Shown piece after piece: positions 45,351 to 53,722 of a stretch of DNA of 64,000 nt. The DNA comes from Mumia xiangluensis (GTDB lineage: Bacteria; Actinomycetota; Actinomycetes; Propionibacteriales; Nocardioidaceae). The DNA lies in NCBI RefSeq assembly GCF_010994095.1, contig NZ_WJYO01000002.1, forward strand, positions 372,001-436,000. Direction: 5' to 3'. The position numbers and the translations under genes were made by a program. The notes under the pieces were generated by a model. It saw only the letters and a list, made by a program, of their open reading frames with translations. It searched no databases and had not been told where the DNA came from. The first letter of the stretch is position 1, and each line of letters begins with the position of its first letter.

Positions 45351-45839
45351 TCAGGTGCCAGGTTCGTAGAGGCCGGTCATCCGACCGTCGGGATCGAGGG
45401 CGGAGAGCAGCGCGTCACCGATCTCGTGGAGCTGACGGACCTGGTCACCGGTGAGCGCGTCGACCACGTGCCGTCTCACGTTTGCGACGTGCCCCGGGGC
45501 GGCTTCGACGACCTTGGCCCAGCCCTCGTCGGTGAGCCGTGCGTTCGTCGCTCGCCGGTCCTCCGCGCACGGCTCGCGCACCAGCAACCCGCGCGCCTCG
45601 AGCCGTTTGGCCACGTGGGACAAGCGCGGCAGCGTGGCGTTGGAGAGCTGCGCGAGTGCGGTCATGCGAAGGGTCCTGTCCGGCGCCTCCGACAGCATGG
45701 CGAGCGCGAAGTACTCGAAGTGGGTCAAGCCGGAGTCCTCGCGCAGCTGGGCGTCCAGCGCACCGGGCAGGAGCTCCACCACGGCGACGAGCCGGACCCA
45801 GGCCGCGCGCTCGACGGGGGTCAGCCACCTCGTGTCCAT
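45351..45839 (-). CDS. MarR-family regulator (MhqR-like role proposed)
   Basis: About 162 aa winged-helix regulator. Core: HFEYFALAMLSEAPDRTLRMTALAQLSNATLPRLSHVAKRLEARGLLVRE (by parts), with the MarR wing signature AEDRRATNARLTDEGW. Start ATG 45839; a GTG six bases upstream is also possible. It is divergent from an F420-reductase-like, VOC, esterase operon and between them are two copies of a TTAGTTGAA-type site, so it very likely represses that operon and itself. The partner genes are those of quinone-sensing MhqR-type systems, hence the proposed ligand class. Confidence 0.88.
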   Translation of the reverse strand: MDTRWLTPVERAAWVRLVAVVELLPGALDAQLREDSGLTHFEYFALAMLSEAPDRTLRMTALAQLSNATLPRLSHVAKRLEARGLLVREPCAEDRRATNARLTDEGWAKVVEAAPGHVANVRRHVVDALTGDQVRQLHEIGDALLSALDPDGRMTGLYEPGT

Positions 45840-45854
45840 GGTCACATGATCGCA

Positions 45855-45906
45855 TTAGTTGAATCTACAAGCAACGGTGTACTCTTTAGTTGAAGCAACA
45901 ACCAAT
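45855..45906. promoter_or_regulatory. Twin operator-like sites between the MarR gene and its divergent operon
   Basis: TTAGTTGAATCTACAAGCAA (45855-45874) and TTAGTTGAAGCAACAACCAA (45886-45905) are near copies 31 bases apart, each with TTGnnnnnnCAA-type dyad symmetry (GTTG-AAG-CAAC in the second). The A+T richness here is far above the surroundings. Expected target of the adjacent MarR protein; also holds both promoters. Confidence 0.75.
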
Positions 45907-45918
45907 TAGGAGCTCACC

Positions 45919-46494
45919 ATGACCACCATCTCCATCATCGGCACCGGCAACATGGGCCAGGCCATCTCCGCCGTCGCGGGCAAGGGCGGGACCACCGTCC
46001 AGCTCATCGGCGAGGACGACGCCACCACCCAGGTCACGGGCGACATCGTCGTCCTGGCAGTCCCCTACCCGGCCCTCTCCGCCGTCATCGCCGAGCGCGG
46101 CGCAAGCTTCGCGGGCAAGATCGTCGTCGACATCACGAACCCGCTGAACTTCGAGACGTTCGACTCGCTCACCGTGCCGGCTGACGGCTCGGCTGCGGCC
46201 GAGGTGGCTGCGGCCCTGCCGGACTCCCGCGTCCTGAAGGCCTTCAACACCACCTTCGCCGCGACCCTGTCCTCCGGTTCCGTCGGGGACGCCACGACCA
46301 CGGTGCTGATCGCCGGCGACGATGCCGACGCGAAGACGACCCTCGCCTCGGTCGTGACGGCCGGTGGCCTCAAGGCCGTCGACGCCGGCTCGCTCAAGCG
46401 CGCCCGCGAGCTCGAGGCCGTCGGCTTCCTGCAGCTCACGCTCGCGGCCGCCGAGAAGATCTCGTGGACCGGTGGCTTCGCGACCGTCGCCTGA
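45919..46494 (+). CDS. NADPH-dependent F420-reductase-like oxidoreductase
   Basis: 191 aa. Rossmann-type dinucleotide site TISIIGTGNMGQAI at the N-terminus, then DIVVLAVPYPALSAVI, VVDITNPLN, VLKAFNTTFA and a small C-terminal part (GLKAVDAGSLKRARELEAVGFL). This is the F420_oxidored/NADP-binding family; short members often reduce quinones or act with flavins. ATG 45919 with AGGAG. First gene of the operon controlled by the divergent MarR. Confidence 0.85.
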   Translation: MTTISIIGTGNMGQAISAVAGKGGTTVQLIGEDDATTQVTGDIVVLAVPYPALSAVIAERGASFAGKIVVDITNPLNFETFDSLTVPADGSAAAEVAAALPDSRVLKAFNTTFAATLSSGSVGDATTTVLIAGDDADAKTTLASVVTAGGLKAVDAGSLKRARELEAVGFLQLTLAAAEKISWTGGFATVA

Positions 46495-46519
46495 CGGTGA
46501 CCGCGAAGAGGAGCATCCG

Positions 46520-47032
46520 ATGACCGTCAACGCCGTCCGGCTGAACCACGCCGTGCTCTACGTGGCCGACCTGTCCCGCAGCGTGTCCTTCTACGAGGCC
46601 GCGTTCGGGATGCAGGTGGCCGCACGCGAGCCGCGCGCCAATGCCGCCTTCATGCGGCTGCCCCGTTCCGGGAACCACCACGACCTCGGGCTGTTCGGGG
46701 TTGGCGCCCAGCCCCCGCGCCCTCGGGGCTCGCTGGGGCTCTACCACCTGGCGTGGCAGGTCGACACCATCGACGAGCTCGAGCAGAGCAGGATGACGCT
46801 GGCCGGTTTGAATGCCTACACGGGCGAGTCGAGCCACGGCGCCACCAAGAGCGTCTACGGGATCGACCCCGACGGCAATGAGTTCGAGGTCATGTGGATG
46901 CTGCCCCGGTCCGCCTGGGGCGAGTACGCCGATGCGGCGCCCGTGGAGCGCATGGACATCGCTGCCGAGGTCGCGCAGTGGGGTGGCGTGCGCACGGCTG
47001 CCGAGCTGGTCCCGCTGGAGGAGGCGCCGTGA
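46520..47032 (+). CDS. VOC-family dioxygenase/glyoxalase-like protein
   Basis: 170 aa. Two VOC half-modules: AVRLNHAVLYVADLSRSVSFYEAAFGM and YHLAWQVDTIDELEQ..YGIDPDGNEFEVMW (given by parts). Metal ligands would be His9-region, His in LYHLAWQV and Glu in GNEFEVMW, as in extradiol ring-cleaving dioxygenases such as MhqO/CatE. ATG 46520 with AGAGGAG. Its stop overlaps the next GTG (GTGA), so the esterase is translationally coupled. Proposed to open the ring of hydroquinone-type compounds. Confidence 0.85.
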   Translation: MTVNAVRLNHAVLYVADLSRSVSFYEAAFGMQVAAREPRANAAFMRLPRSGNHHDLGLFGVGAQPPRPRGSLGLYHLAWQVDTIDELEQSRMTLAGLNAYTGESSHGATKSVYGIDPDGNEFEVMWMLPRSAWGEYADAAPVERMDIAAEVAQWGGVRTAAELVPLEEAP

Positions 47033-47940
47033 CCGTCTCGTCCTTCGGCGCGCCGGTCGTCGCCACCTTCGGCGAGACCTCTCCCGACGCGCCCCTCGTC
47101 GTGCTGCTGCACGGGCGGGGGTCGAACGAGCAGGACATCCTTGCTCTCGCCCCGCACCTGCCCGGCGGCGTCGCCTACGCGGCGGTCCGGGCCCCGATCT
47201 CCGAGGGCGGCGGGTACGCCTGGTTCGCCAACCGTGGGATCGGCCGACCTGTCGCGGAGTCCCTCGCGGACACGATGGCGTGGTTCCGGGCCTGGCTCGA
47301 CGACATCGCTCCGGCGTGGCGACCCGTCGTCGTGGTCGGCTTCAGCGGAGGAGGCGCCTTCGCCGGCGGTCTCGTCCTCGACGACCCCGCACGGTTCGCC
47401 GGCGCCGCGGTGCTGTTCGCCACGCTGCCCTTTGAGGCCGGGGTACTCGTCGAGCCGAGCCGGCTCGCGCACCTGCCGGTCTTCGTGGCCCAGGGCGACC
47501 AGGACCAGGTGATACCCCGCGAGCTGCTCGACCGGACCTGGACCTACCTCCACGAGGCCTCGGGCGCACCGGTCGTCGGGAGACGCTCCCCCGGGGGTCA
47601 CGGCATCACGGCCCCGATCCTGGCCGACCTGGCGGGCTGGGTCCACGAGCGGCTCACCTACGTCGCACGCCAGGACGTGCCCGTGCCCGGTGCTCCGACG
47701 CACGCGGACTGGCCGACGATCGACGGCGGTGCGCTGCCGCGGCGTGGCGGACAGTCGATGGGCTCGAGGCGCCCAGCGGCTCTGATGCCTGATAGCGACG
47801 GCTGCGCCGAGCCCGGCAGGCCCACTCGCCAGCTACTTACGTCTGCCAGGTCGCCCCGAACGGTCCGTCCTGTACCCAGATCGGGTGCGAAGGCAAAGGG
47901 AAAGCTACGCATCGGTCGTTTCCCCTCTAGTGATGTCTAA
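47029..47940 (+). CDS. Carboxylesterase/phospholipase-family hydrolase (MhqD-like) with an abnormal C-terminal extension
   Basis: 303 aa as read. The core (about 1-210) is an alpha/beta hydrolase of the phospholipase/carboxylesterase family: VVLLHGRGSNEQDILALAPHL, nucleophile GFSGGGAF, acid in VAQGDQDQVIP, catalytic His in GGHGIT. Family members are 200-230 aa. After about residue 240 (..GGALPRRGGQ) the sequence becomes low-quality coding and runs through a repeat element at 47829, stopping at 47938-47940 in a 4-base overlap with the convergent SDR stop. Probably a recombination event removed the true end. Coupled to the VOC gene by GTGA. Confidence 0.82.
   Translation: MTVSSFGAPVVATFGETSPDAPLVVLLHGRGSNEQDILALAPHLPGGVAYAAVRAPISEGGGYAWFANRGIGRPVAESLADTMAWFRAWLDDIAPAWRPVVVVGFSGGGAFAGGLVLDDPARFAGAAVLFATLPFEAGVLVEPSRLAHLPVFVAQGDQDQVIPRELLDRTWTYLHEASGAPVVGRRSPGGHGITAPILADLAGWVHERLTYVARQDVPVPGAPTHADWPTIDGGALPRRGGQSMGSRRPAALMPDSDGCAEPGRPTRQLLTSARSPRTVRPVPRSGAKAKGKLRIGRFPSSDV
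47829..47907. repeat. Left copy of a diverged ~80-bp direct repeat
   Basis: Aligned by hand with 51351-51430: about 68 of 79 positions match with one single-base gap. The best shared block is ACCCAGATCGGGTGCGAAGG, containing ACCC..GGGT symmetry. The two copies bracket the SDR-SDR-MmyB cassette and lie in the same orientation. Confidence 0.85.
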
Positions 47941-48698
47941 GCTTGGGCGGTGGGCATGGCCCAGAGCTCGGCGATCGACGAACGGCGGGGGCGGGTGACC
48001 ATGTAGGCGATGGACTCGGCGATGTCTTGGGGTTGGAGCCACTCGGCGATGTCGTCGGAGGCGGCCAGCGCCTTCTTGACGTCGTCGGTGTTGTGGGAGA
48101 CCAGTTCCGTCTCGACGGCACCCGGTTCGAGGAGACCGACGCGCACGTGAGACTTCGTGACCTCTTGGCGAAGGGCTTCGGTGAAGCCGTTCACGCCGAA
48201 CTTGGTCATGTTGTAGACGCCGAAGGTGGGCCAGGCGACACGTCCGGCGATGGAGGAGATGTTGACGATGTCGGCGACGCGGCGGGGTTCGCGGGTCGCG
48301 GCCGCCTGCAGGTGCGGCAGGGCTGCCCGGGTCATGGAGAGCAGGCCGGTCTGGTTGATCGCGATCATGCGGTCCCAGTCCTGGATGTCTTGCTCGGAGA
48401 CCGTGCCGAGCAGCATCAAGCCCGCGTTGTTGATGAGGATGTCGAGGCGACCGAGGTCGGCCACGGTCCGCTCTACCGCTGACGTCGCCTGGGCTCGGTC
48501 GGTGATGTCAGCAGCGATGGCCAACGCCGTACCTCCAGTGTTCTGAATCTCGCCGACGAGAGCGTCGAGATGGTCCTGGCGCCGCGCTACGACCGCGACG
48601 GAGGCGCCGTGGGCGGCGAGTTCGAGGGCGGTGGAGCGACCGATGCCGCTGCTGGCGCCGGTGACGATGGCAACCGTGCCAGCGAGGTGCTTGTTCAT
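47937..48698 (-). CDS. Short-chain dehydrogenase/reductase
   Basis: 253 aa classical SDR. NAD(P) site VTGASSGIGRSTALEL, then NNAG in ILINNAGLMLLG, catalytic Ser in IVNISSIAGR, and YNMTKFGV (Tyr-x3-Lys). After NADP choice, LEPGAVETEL follows. Substrate unknown. Arg pair after the Rossmann turn (VVARRQDHL) points to NADP. ATG 48698. It lies 34 bases downstream of another SDR in the same direction; both are divergent from the MmyB-type regulator. Confidence 0.9.
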   Translation of the reverse strand: MNKHLAGTVAIVTGASSGIGRSTALELAAHGASVAVVARRQDHLDALVGEIQNTGGTALAIAADITDRAQATSAVERTVADLGRLDILINNAGLMLLGTVSEQDIQDWDRMIAINQTGLLSMTRAALPHLQAAATREPRRVADIVNISSIAGRVAWPTFGVYNMTKFGVNGFTEALRQEVTKSHVRVGLLEPGAVETELVSHNTDDVKKALAASDDIAEWLQPQDIAESIAYMVTRPRRSSIAELWAMPTAQA

Positions 48699-48732
48699 GG
48701 GTGGGGTTCCTTCGGGTCTGCCAACGAGCTGG

Positions 48733-49605
48733 TCAGGCGTTGTCGTGGGCAAGGCTGGTGGACAGCTCGCGGTGGGCGTTGGCCTGGTCGATGAGGGCCT
48801 GGGCCTTGGTCTCGAAGAGCTCGACGGCGTCGGCGCCGGCGGCGAAGCGCGACGGACGCTCCTGCAGACCAGCGAGGTGGACGAGTGCTGCGGCGAGCTT
48901 GGCGGGGTCGCCGCCCTGCTGACCATCCATGCCCTGCCACGCCTGGATGGTGGCGGTGGTGCGGTCGGCGTAGTCCTCGATGGACGGGGCCGCGTACTGG
49001 GTGGACTGCGGGCTCAGGAGCTCGGTGCGGAAGAAACCGGGCTCGACGAGCATCGTGTCGATGCCGAAGGGTGCGACCTCGGTCGCCAGACCTTCCATGA
49101 AGCCCTCGACGCCGAACTTGGAGGCGGCGTAGGCGGTCAGGAAGTCGCCTGTGGAGGCGATGCCGGCGGTCGAGGAGATCGTGATGACGAGGCCTGAACG
49201 CTGAGTGCGCATCTGCGGGAGAGCTGCACGAGTGACGTTGACGGGTCCGAAGAGGGTCGACTCGATCTGGGAGCGGAACGCCTCGGGGCTCATCTCCTCG
49301 AAGAAGCCCGCCTGGAAGCTGCCGGCGTTGTTGACGACGACGTCGAGGCGGCCGAACCGCTCGACGGCTGCGCGGACGGCGGCCTCGGCGGCGGCGGGGT
49401 CGGTGACGTCCAGCGGCACGGCGAGCAGGGCGTCGTGGCTGCCGAGAGCCTGGTCGATGCTGTCGGTGCTGCGTGCGGTGGCGACGACGGCGTGGCCGGC
49501 GGCGAGTGCGGCCTTGGCGATGTCGACGCCGAGGCCGCGGCCTGCTCCGGTCACGAGCCACACGCTCTTGTCGGTGGGCTGGAGAGTCTGGGTGTGCTCG
49601 CTCAT
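48733..49605 (-). CDS. Short-chain dehydrogenase/reductase (second)
   Basis: 290 aa, with ATG 49605 chosen because AGAAGGA lies six bases before it. Cofactor site VTGAGRGLGVDIAKAA, VVNNAGSFQAG, ITISSTAGI and YAASKFGVEG are the classical SDR motifs; LVEPGFFRTELL is typical of the family that oxidises or reduces small carbonyl compounds. A TARSTDSIDQ turn suggests NADP. It shares a promoter region of about 140 bases with the divergent regulator, which probably controls both SDR genes. Confidence 0.9.
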   Translation of the reverse strand: MSEHTQTLQPTDKSVWLVTGAGRGLGVDIAKAALAAGHAVVATARSTDSIDQALGSHDALLAVPLDVTDPAAAEAAVRAAVERFGRLDVVVNNAGSFQAGFFEEMSPEAFRSQIESTLFGPVNVTRAALPQMRTQRSGLVITISSTAGIASTGDFLTAYAASKFGVEGFMEGLATEVAPFGIDTMLVEPGFFRTELLSPQSTQYAAPSIEDYADRTTATIQAWQGMDGQQGGDPAKLAAALVHLAGLQERPSRFAAGADAVELFETKAQALIDQANAHRELSTSLAHDNA

Positions 49606-49748
49606 GGTCATTCCTTCTGGTCGTGGTGGCGTCCTTTCCGGGCGCCAACGACCACACAACCAGCGCAGAACCGTCGGCGGGAGTCCTGCTCGTAGGGGTC
49701 ACTGACAGGGACCCCTACAGGAGCCAGACCGCTCGTACAGTGGACGTC

Positions 49749-50651
49749 ATGACCACCGGTGAACCGAGCTCACGCGATGCCGTCCGGGCAGAGATCCGGG
49801 AGTTCCTCAGCACTCGACGAGCCCGGATCAGCCCCGCCGATGCAGGTCTGCCCACCTACGGCGACGATCGCCGCCGCGTCCCCGGCCTGCGCCGCGAGGA
49901 AGCCGCCCTGCTGGTCGGTGTCTCCCCGCAGTACTACATCCGGCTGGAACGTGGCGACGCCACGGGAGTGTCCGAGAGCGTCATCGAGGGCATCGTGCAT
50001 GCCCTTCGCCTCGACGACGCCGAACGAGCTCATCTGCTCGACCTCCTGCGCACCGCCAACTCCCCCACCCGCGCCCGGCGCCGTCGCACACCGACCGCGA
50101 ACCGCGTCCGTCCCTCCATCCAACGCCTCGCGGACGCCATGCCAACCGTGCCGGCCGTCGTGATGAACGGCCGACTGGACGTGCTGGCCATGAACGACCT
50201 AGGCCGGGCCCTCTTCACTCCGTGGTACGACACCGACCAGCCGGTGAACAACGCCCGGCTCGTCTTCCTCGACCCAGCCGCCGCCACCGTCTTCCGCGAC
50301 TGGGAGATGGTCGCCAACGACACCGTCGCCATCCTGCGAGCCGAAGCGGGCCGCGACCCCTACGACAAGAAGCTCTCCGCCCTCGTCGGCGAGCTGTCCA
50401 CCCGCAGCGAGGACTTCCGAGTGCGTTGGGCTGCGCACGACGTCCGCATCCACAACACCGGCATCAAGAAGCTCCGCCACCCCGTCGTGGGAGACCTGGA
50501 CCTGCCGTTCGAGTCCCTGGCGCTCGAGTCGAACGGCAGCACCAGCCTGGTGACCTACCTCCCCGAGCCTGGGACTCCCTCGCACGACGCACTCACACTG
50601 CTCGCCAGCTGGTCGACGGACTCCAAGCCTCGCACTTCGTCGCACCTGTAG
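49749..50651 (+). CDS. XRE-type regulator with MmyB-like ligand domain
   Basis: 300 aa. N-terminal helix-turn-helix: AEIREFLSTRRARISPADAGL, RRVPGLRREEAALLVGVSPQYYIRLERGD (parts), then SVIEGIVHALRLDDAERAHLLDL. The C-terminal half (VPAVVMNGRLDVLAMNDLGRALF..) is the MmyB-like (PAS-related) ligand-binding domain. Proteins with this architecture regulate divergently placed SDR genes across actinobacteria, and that is the arrangement here. ATG 49749. Confidence 0.92.
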   Translation: MTTGEPSSRDAVRAEIREFLSTRRARISPADAGLPTYGDDRRRVPGLRREEAALLVGVSPQYYIRLERGDATGVSESVIEGIVHALRLDDAERAHLLDLLRTANSPTRARRRRTPTANRVRPSIQRLADAMPTVPAVVMNGRLDVLAMNDLGRALFTPWYDTDQPVNNARLVFLDPAAATVFRDWEMVANDTVAILRAEAGRDPYDKKLSALVGELSTRSEDFRVRWAAHDVRIHNTGIKKLRHPVVGDLDLPFESLALESNGSTSLVTYLPEPGTPSHDALTLLASWSTDSKPRTSSHL

Positions 50652-51490
50652 TCGCTCGTCGTCGCACCCGGGCGTTCGCACTGTGGGCGGTGTTGAGCAC
50701 TGCTGGTGTCCTCCCGTTTCCAGGTGATCGACTACGCCGAGAAGTTGAGGTCCGCGAACCTGACCATCACGCTCACCGAACGCGCAACGCCAGGAGCGAC
50801 GGCTGCAGAAGTCCTACTGCCGCCTCCACACGATCGAGGTTGAAAGGCAATCGGCTAGATTCCACCCGCATACGGGCGCGAGATGGCGCGGTTCGACGAC
50901 GACCCGCCCTTACTCCTCAGCGCCTTTCGACAGGTTGAGTCGGCCGGTGTGCGAGGCGTTCGAAGATGTGGCGCACGACACTGCGTGAAGGACTGCAGGA
51001 CCGGTTCAACATTCCGACCATCCCTCTCGTAAGGAGTTGGTCTGGCCCACCCGCGCCCAACGATTGCCTGAGTCGCCGACCTGCACAGACCCAACCGCTG
51101 AACGACCGCCGGGGTGAACGCAGGGCTGGCCGCAGAACGTCGGGCTCGATGGTGGTTGAACGTCGCGGCACGTCGCGGACCTCCTGGGCTTCGACCTCCG
51201 TCCGGTCCGGCGCCCACCTCATCCGGTCCCTGCCTCTACACACTTCCTCGCCCTGGGTCCCGCCCTCGACACCTCGACGATTTCGCCTACCTCCTGCGGG
51301 CCGGTGCTCAACAGGTGTGGCCGGCGACGCTAACGCTCCGCCCTGCCCGGCCAACTACTTGCGTCTCCCAGGTCGGCCTGGACGGTCCGTTCAGCACCCA
51401 GATCGGGTGCGAAGGGAAAGGGAAGAGCTATTCCCTTGCCCTTCAACGAGGCCCGTGATCTCGGGCAGAACGGCACCTACAGTGACTCAG
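50652..51490. other. 839-bp gene-poor stretch in the island
   Basis: No convincing gene on either strand: possible frames have poor start sites, Arg/Pro-rich composition and no recognisable motif. It contains the right copy of the ~80-bp repeat (51351-51430) and the upstream region of the recombinase pair. A short frame 50725-50825 (VIDYAEKLRSANLTI..) may be a gene remnant. It looks like debris from rearrangement. Confidence 0.6.
51351..51430. repeat. Right copy of the diverged ~80-bp direct repeat
   Basis: Partner of 47829-47907, same orientation, with CACCCAGATCGGGTGCG as its best-kept core (CACCC..GGGTG symmetry). It lies 61 bases before the first recombinase of the tandem pair, a sensible place for a recombination target. 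Confidence 0.85.
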
Positions 51491-52645
51491 ATGAACCCCT
51501 CGGGGAACCATGAACGACGCGCGAACGAGAACGACGTCGACGACGACGTCGATGGTGGGCAGACGGGACCACCGGATGCTCTCGAGATGTTCCGGCGCGC
51601 TGGCGAACACCACGCCTCCACACGGGGGACCGTCCGTACGGCGAACGAGGACTGGTGTGACCCCAACCCCGCTGCTGCGCTCGAACTACCGCCGGCCGCA
51701 CATCCGATCGAACGAAGCCTGGCCAGGCGTGCTGAGCACCGGCGGCCCGACTTCTATCTCCAGCTGCGGCGAGCGTGCGAACGCCTCCGAGGTTTGCCGC
51801 CGAAGAGCTTGACGCGTGAGGACGTGCTGGCGTTCTCCTGGCATCAGCTGACTCCTGACGACCTCGCCGACTACCGGCGCGACATCCACAAGATGTTCAA
51901 CCTGCAGTCGACTCGGAACGAATGCATGGTCACCGTGCGCAGTGTCGTGCACGCCTGCGCAAAGGCCCGCCTGATCAGTCCTCTTCGCCGCGATCTCCTC
52001 TTGGACGAGCTCCCCACGACCATGCCCGGCCGGTCCGCGAAGGGGCGGGCCTTGGCCGAGGACGAGGTCGGCAGACTCCTTCGCCAGTGCAGCACGACCG
52101 GATCCGCTGCCGCACGCACCCGCTACACCGCCATGATCGCGCTGATGTACTCCTCGGGGGTGCGCGTCGGCGAGGTCGCCAAGCTGGAGCTGCGGGACTG
52201 GAACCGGAGCACGAGCACCCTGACACTCCTGCACACGAAGAACGGACGTGACCACACCGTCTTCGTACACCCAGAGGTCGCCCTGCTCCTTGACAATTGG
52301 CTGAAGGTGCGGGGCGCGCTTCCTGGTGCGCTGTTCTGCTCCCTGTACGTGTTCGGATTCGCGCACATGACTGGGCCCACCATCAGGACGATGGTCCATC
52401 GCCGAGCCAAAGATGCCGGCCTTGCCCATTTCACTCCCCACGACTTCCGGCGGACTTTCGCATCATTCATGCTCCGCACCCACGACCATGCACTCGTCAG
52501 CCGGCTCCTGAACCACGAGAAGCTCCAGTCGACGCTCGTCTACGACATGGCCGGAGATGACCTGCAGCGCGATGCCATCGCTTCGTTCGACCTCCCCTCG
52601 TCCAACCCTGTGGAGAAGGACGAAGAGACGGACGGCCGACGATGA
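51491..52645 (+). CDS. Tyrosine recombinase, first of an overlapping pair
   Basis: 384 aa. About 110 acidic and Pro-rich N-terminal residues, then a core-binding domain (SLTREDVLAFSWHQLTPDDLADYRRDIHK, in parts) and the catalytic domain: Arg in YSSGVRVGEVAKLE, Lys in HTKNGRDHTVFVH, HDFRRTFAS (His-x-x-Arg), LLNHEKLQST, and nucleophile Tyr in LVYDMAGDD. C-terminal end LQRDAIASFDLP. All catalytic residues are present. ATGA overlap with the second recombinase: the two are made together. Such paired recombinases form bipartite modules in many actinobacterial genomes. Confidence 0.9.
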   Translation: MNPSGNHERRANENDVDDDVDGGQTGPPDALEMFRRAGEHHASTRGTVRTANEDWCDPNPAAALELPPAAHPIERSLARRAEHRRPDFYLQLRRACERLRGLPPKSLTREDVLAFSWHQLTPDDLADYRRDIHKMFNLQSTRNECMVTVRSVVHACAKARLISPLRRDLLLDELPTTMPGRSAKGRALAEDEVGRLLRQCSTTGSAAARTRYTAMIALMYSSGVRVGEVAKLELRDWNRSTSTLTLLHTKNGRDHTVFVHPEVALLLDNWLKVRGALPGALFCSLYVFGFAHMTGPTIRTMVHRRAKDAGLAHFTPHDFRRTFASFMLRTHDHALVSRLLNHEKLQSTLVYDMAGDDLQRDAIASFDLPSSNPVEKDEETDGRR

Positions 52646-53613
52646 CCGGACTGCATCTTGTCTCCCTCGAAGAGGGCGAGCGCCTGGCCATGCGCGAGGC
52701 TGCGCTCACCCTGTTCAAGAGGCGGTACCGTCACAACGCGGAGAGCCAGCGGGCGATGATCGGAGCACTGCGACGCGTCGCCAGCACCTTCAGCCAGGGC
52801 CGCGAGGACGAGCAGACCTTCGCCTGGGAGTACATCACTGACGAGGCCATCGCAGAAGCAGTCCTGGCGCCGGTGGCGGACCGGTACTCCCGCGCCACGC
52901 TCGTCAAGGACGCCTCAGCGCTTCGCGTGATGCTGAACTGCTGCCGCAAGGTCGGGTTGGTGACGCACGACGAGTACGACAGCGTCACCAAGCTCGAGGT
53001 CCTCGGTGGACAGACCAGGCGGCCACCGGGTCGGTACCTGAGCGAGGCCGACGTCGCCACGCTCGTGCGCGCCGCCGCATCCATGGCGCAGCACGAGGCA
53101 ACGCGCACCCGCGACCTCGCGCTGGTTCTGACGCTCGCAAGCACAGGCGCCAGGGGCCATGAGGTCTCGCGGATCAGGCTTCACCACACCTTCCTCGGAG
53201 AGCGGCGAGTCCACCTGCAGGAGACGAAGTCGGGCCTCCCTCGCAACGCCTGGCTGCATCCCGCGACTGTCCACGCTCTCGAGCGGTGGCTCGAGTTCCG
53301 TGGAGCAGCAAAGGGGGCGCTGTTCCCTCCGCTCTCGCGCACCGGCCGTGCCTTGATTGACCACGGTCCCATGAGCACTCATCAGGTGTGGAAGCTCGTC
53401 CACCGGCTCGCTGAGGTCGCCGACCTGCCCGGCACCACTGTGCACGATCTTCGTCGCTTCGTGATCACCACACTCCTCGACAACGGCTACGACATCGCCC
53501 TCGTGGCAAAGACCGTCGGGCACGCGCACCCCACCACCACCGCCGGCTACGACAAGCGACCGGGGCAACGCCAGCGCGACGCGATCGCCGCGATCAACCT
53601 GCCGCTCGGCTGA
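52642..53613 (+). CDS. Tyrosine recombinase, second of an overlapping pair
   Basis: 323 aa. Core-binding part with LFKRRYRHNAESQRAMIGALRRV (in part), and catalytic domain: Arg in STGARGHEVSRI, Lys in QETKSGLPRNAWL, HDLRRFVITT, GHAHPTTTAGYDKR (His and the Tyr nucleophile). It ends RQRDAIAAINLP, like the end of its partner (LQRDAIASFDLP), a sign of common origin. ATG overlaps the upstream stop (ATGA). All active-site residues seem present. Its DNA target is unknown. Confidence 0.9.
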   Translation: MTGLHLVSLEEGERLAMREAALTLFKRRYRHNAESQRAMIGALRRVASTFSQGREDEQTFAWEYITDEAIAEAVLAPVADRYSRATLVKDASALRVMLNCCRKVGLVTHDEYDSVTKLEVLGGQTRRPPGRYLSEADVATLVRAAASMAQHEATRTRDLALVLTLASTGARGHEVSRIRLHHTFLGERRVHLQETKSGLPRNAWLHPATVHALERWLEFRGAAKGALFPPLSRTGRALIDHGPMSTHQVWKLVHRLAEVADLPGTTVHDLRRFVITTLLDNGYDIALVAKTVGHAHPTTTAGYDKRPGQRQRDAIAAINLPLG

Positions 53614-53722
53614 GCTGTCGCCTACAGCGCCGATGCATCGGACGCCCGCCGCACGGGATACCGAGCCGAGGTGTCGCCTGTGCGGCGGAGACCGCCGTCC
53701 TGCCTCGTTGAAGACGCAGGAG

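Noticed and set aside
50652-51490. Protein genes in the stretch before the recombinase pair
   Set aside because: Open frames exist on both strands but lack ribosome sites and motifs and have shadow-like composition.
50966-51490. Long N-terminal extension of the first recombinase
   Set aside because: The frame is open to 50966, but the extension crosses the 80-bp repeat and has no fold-like pattern; ATG 51491 is a better start.
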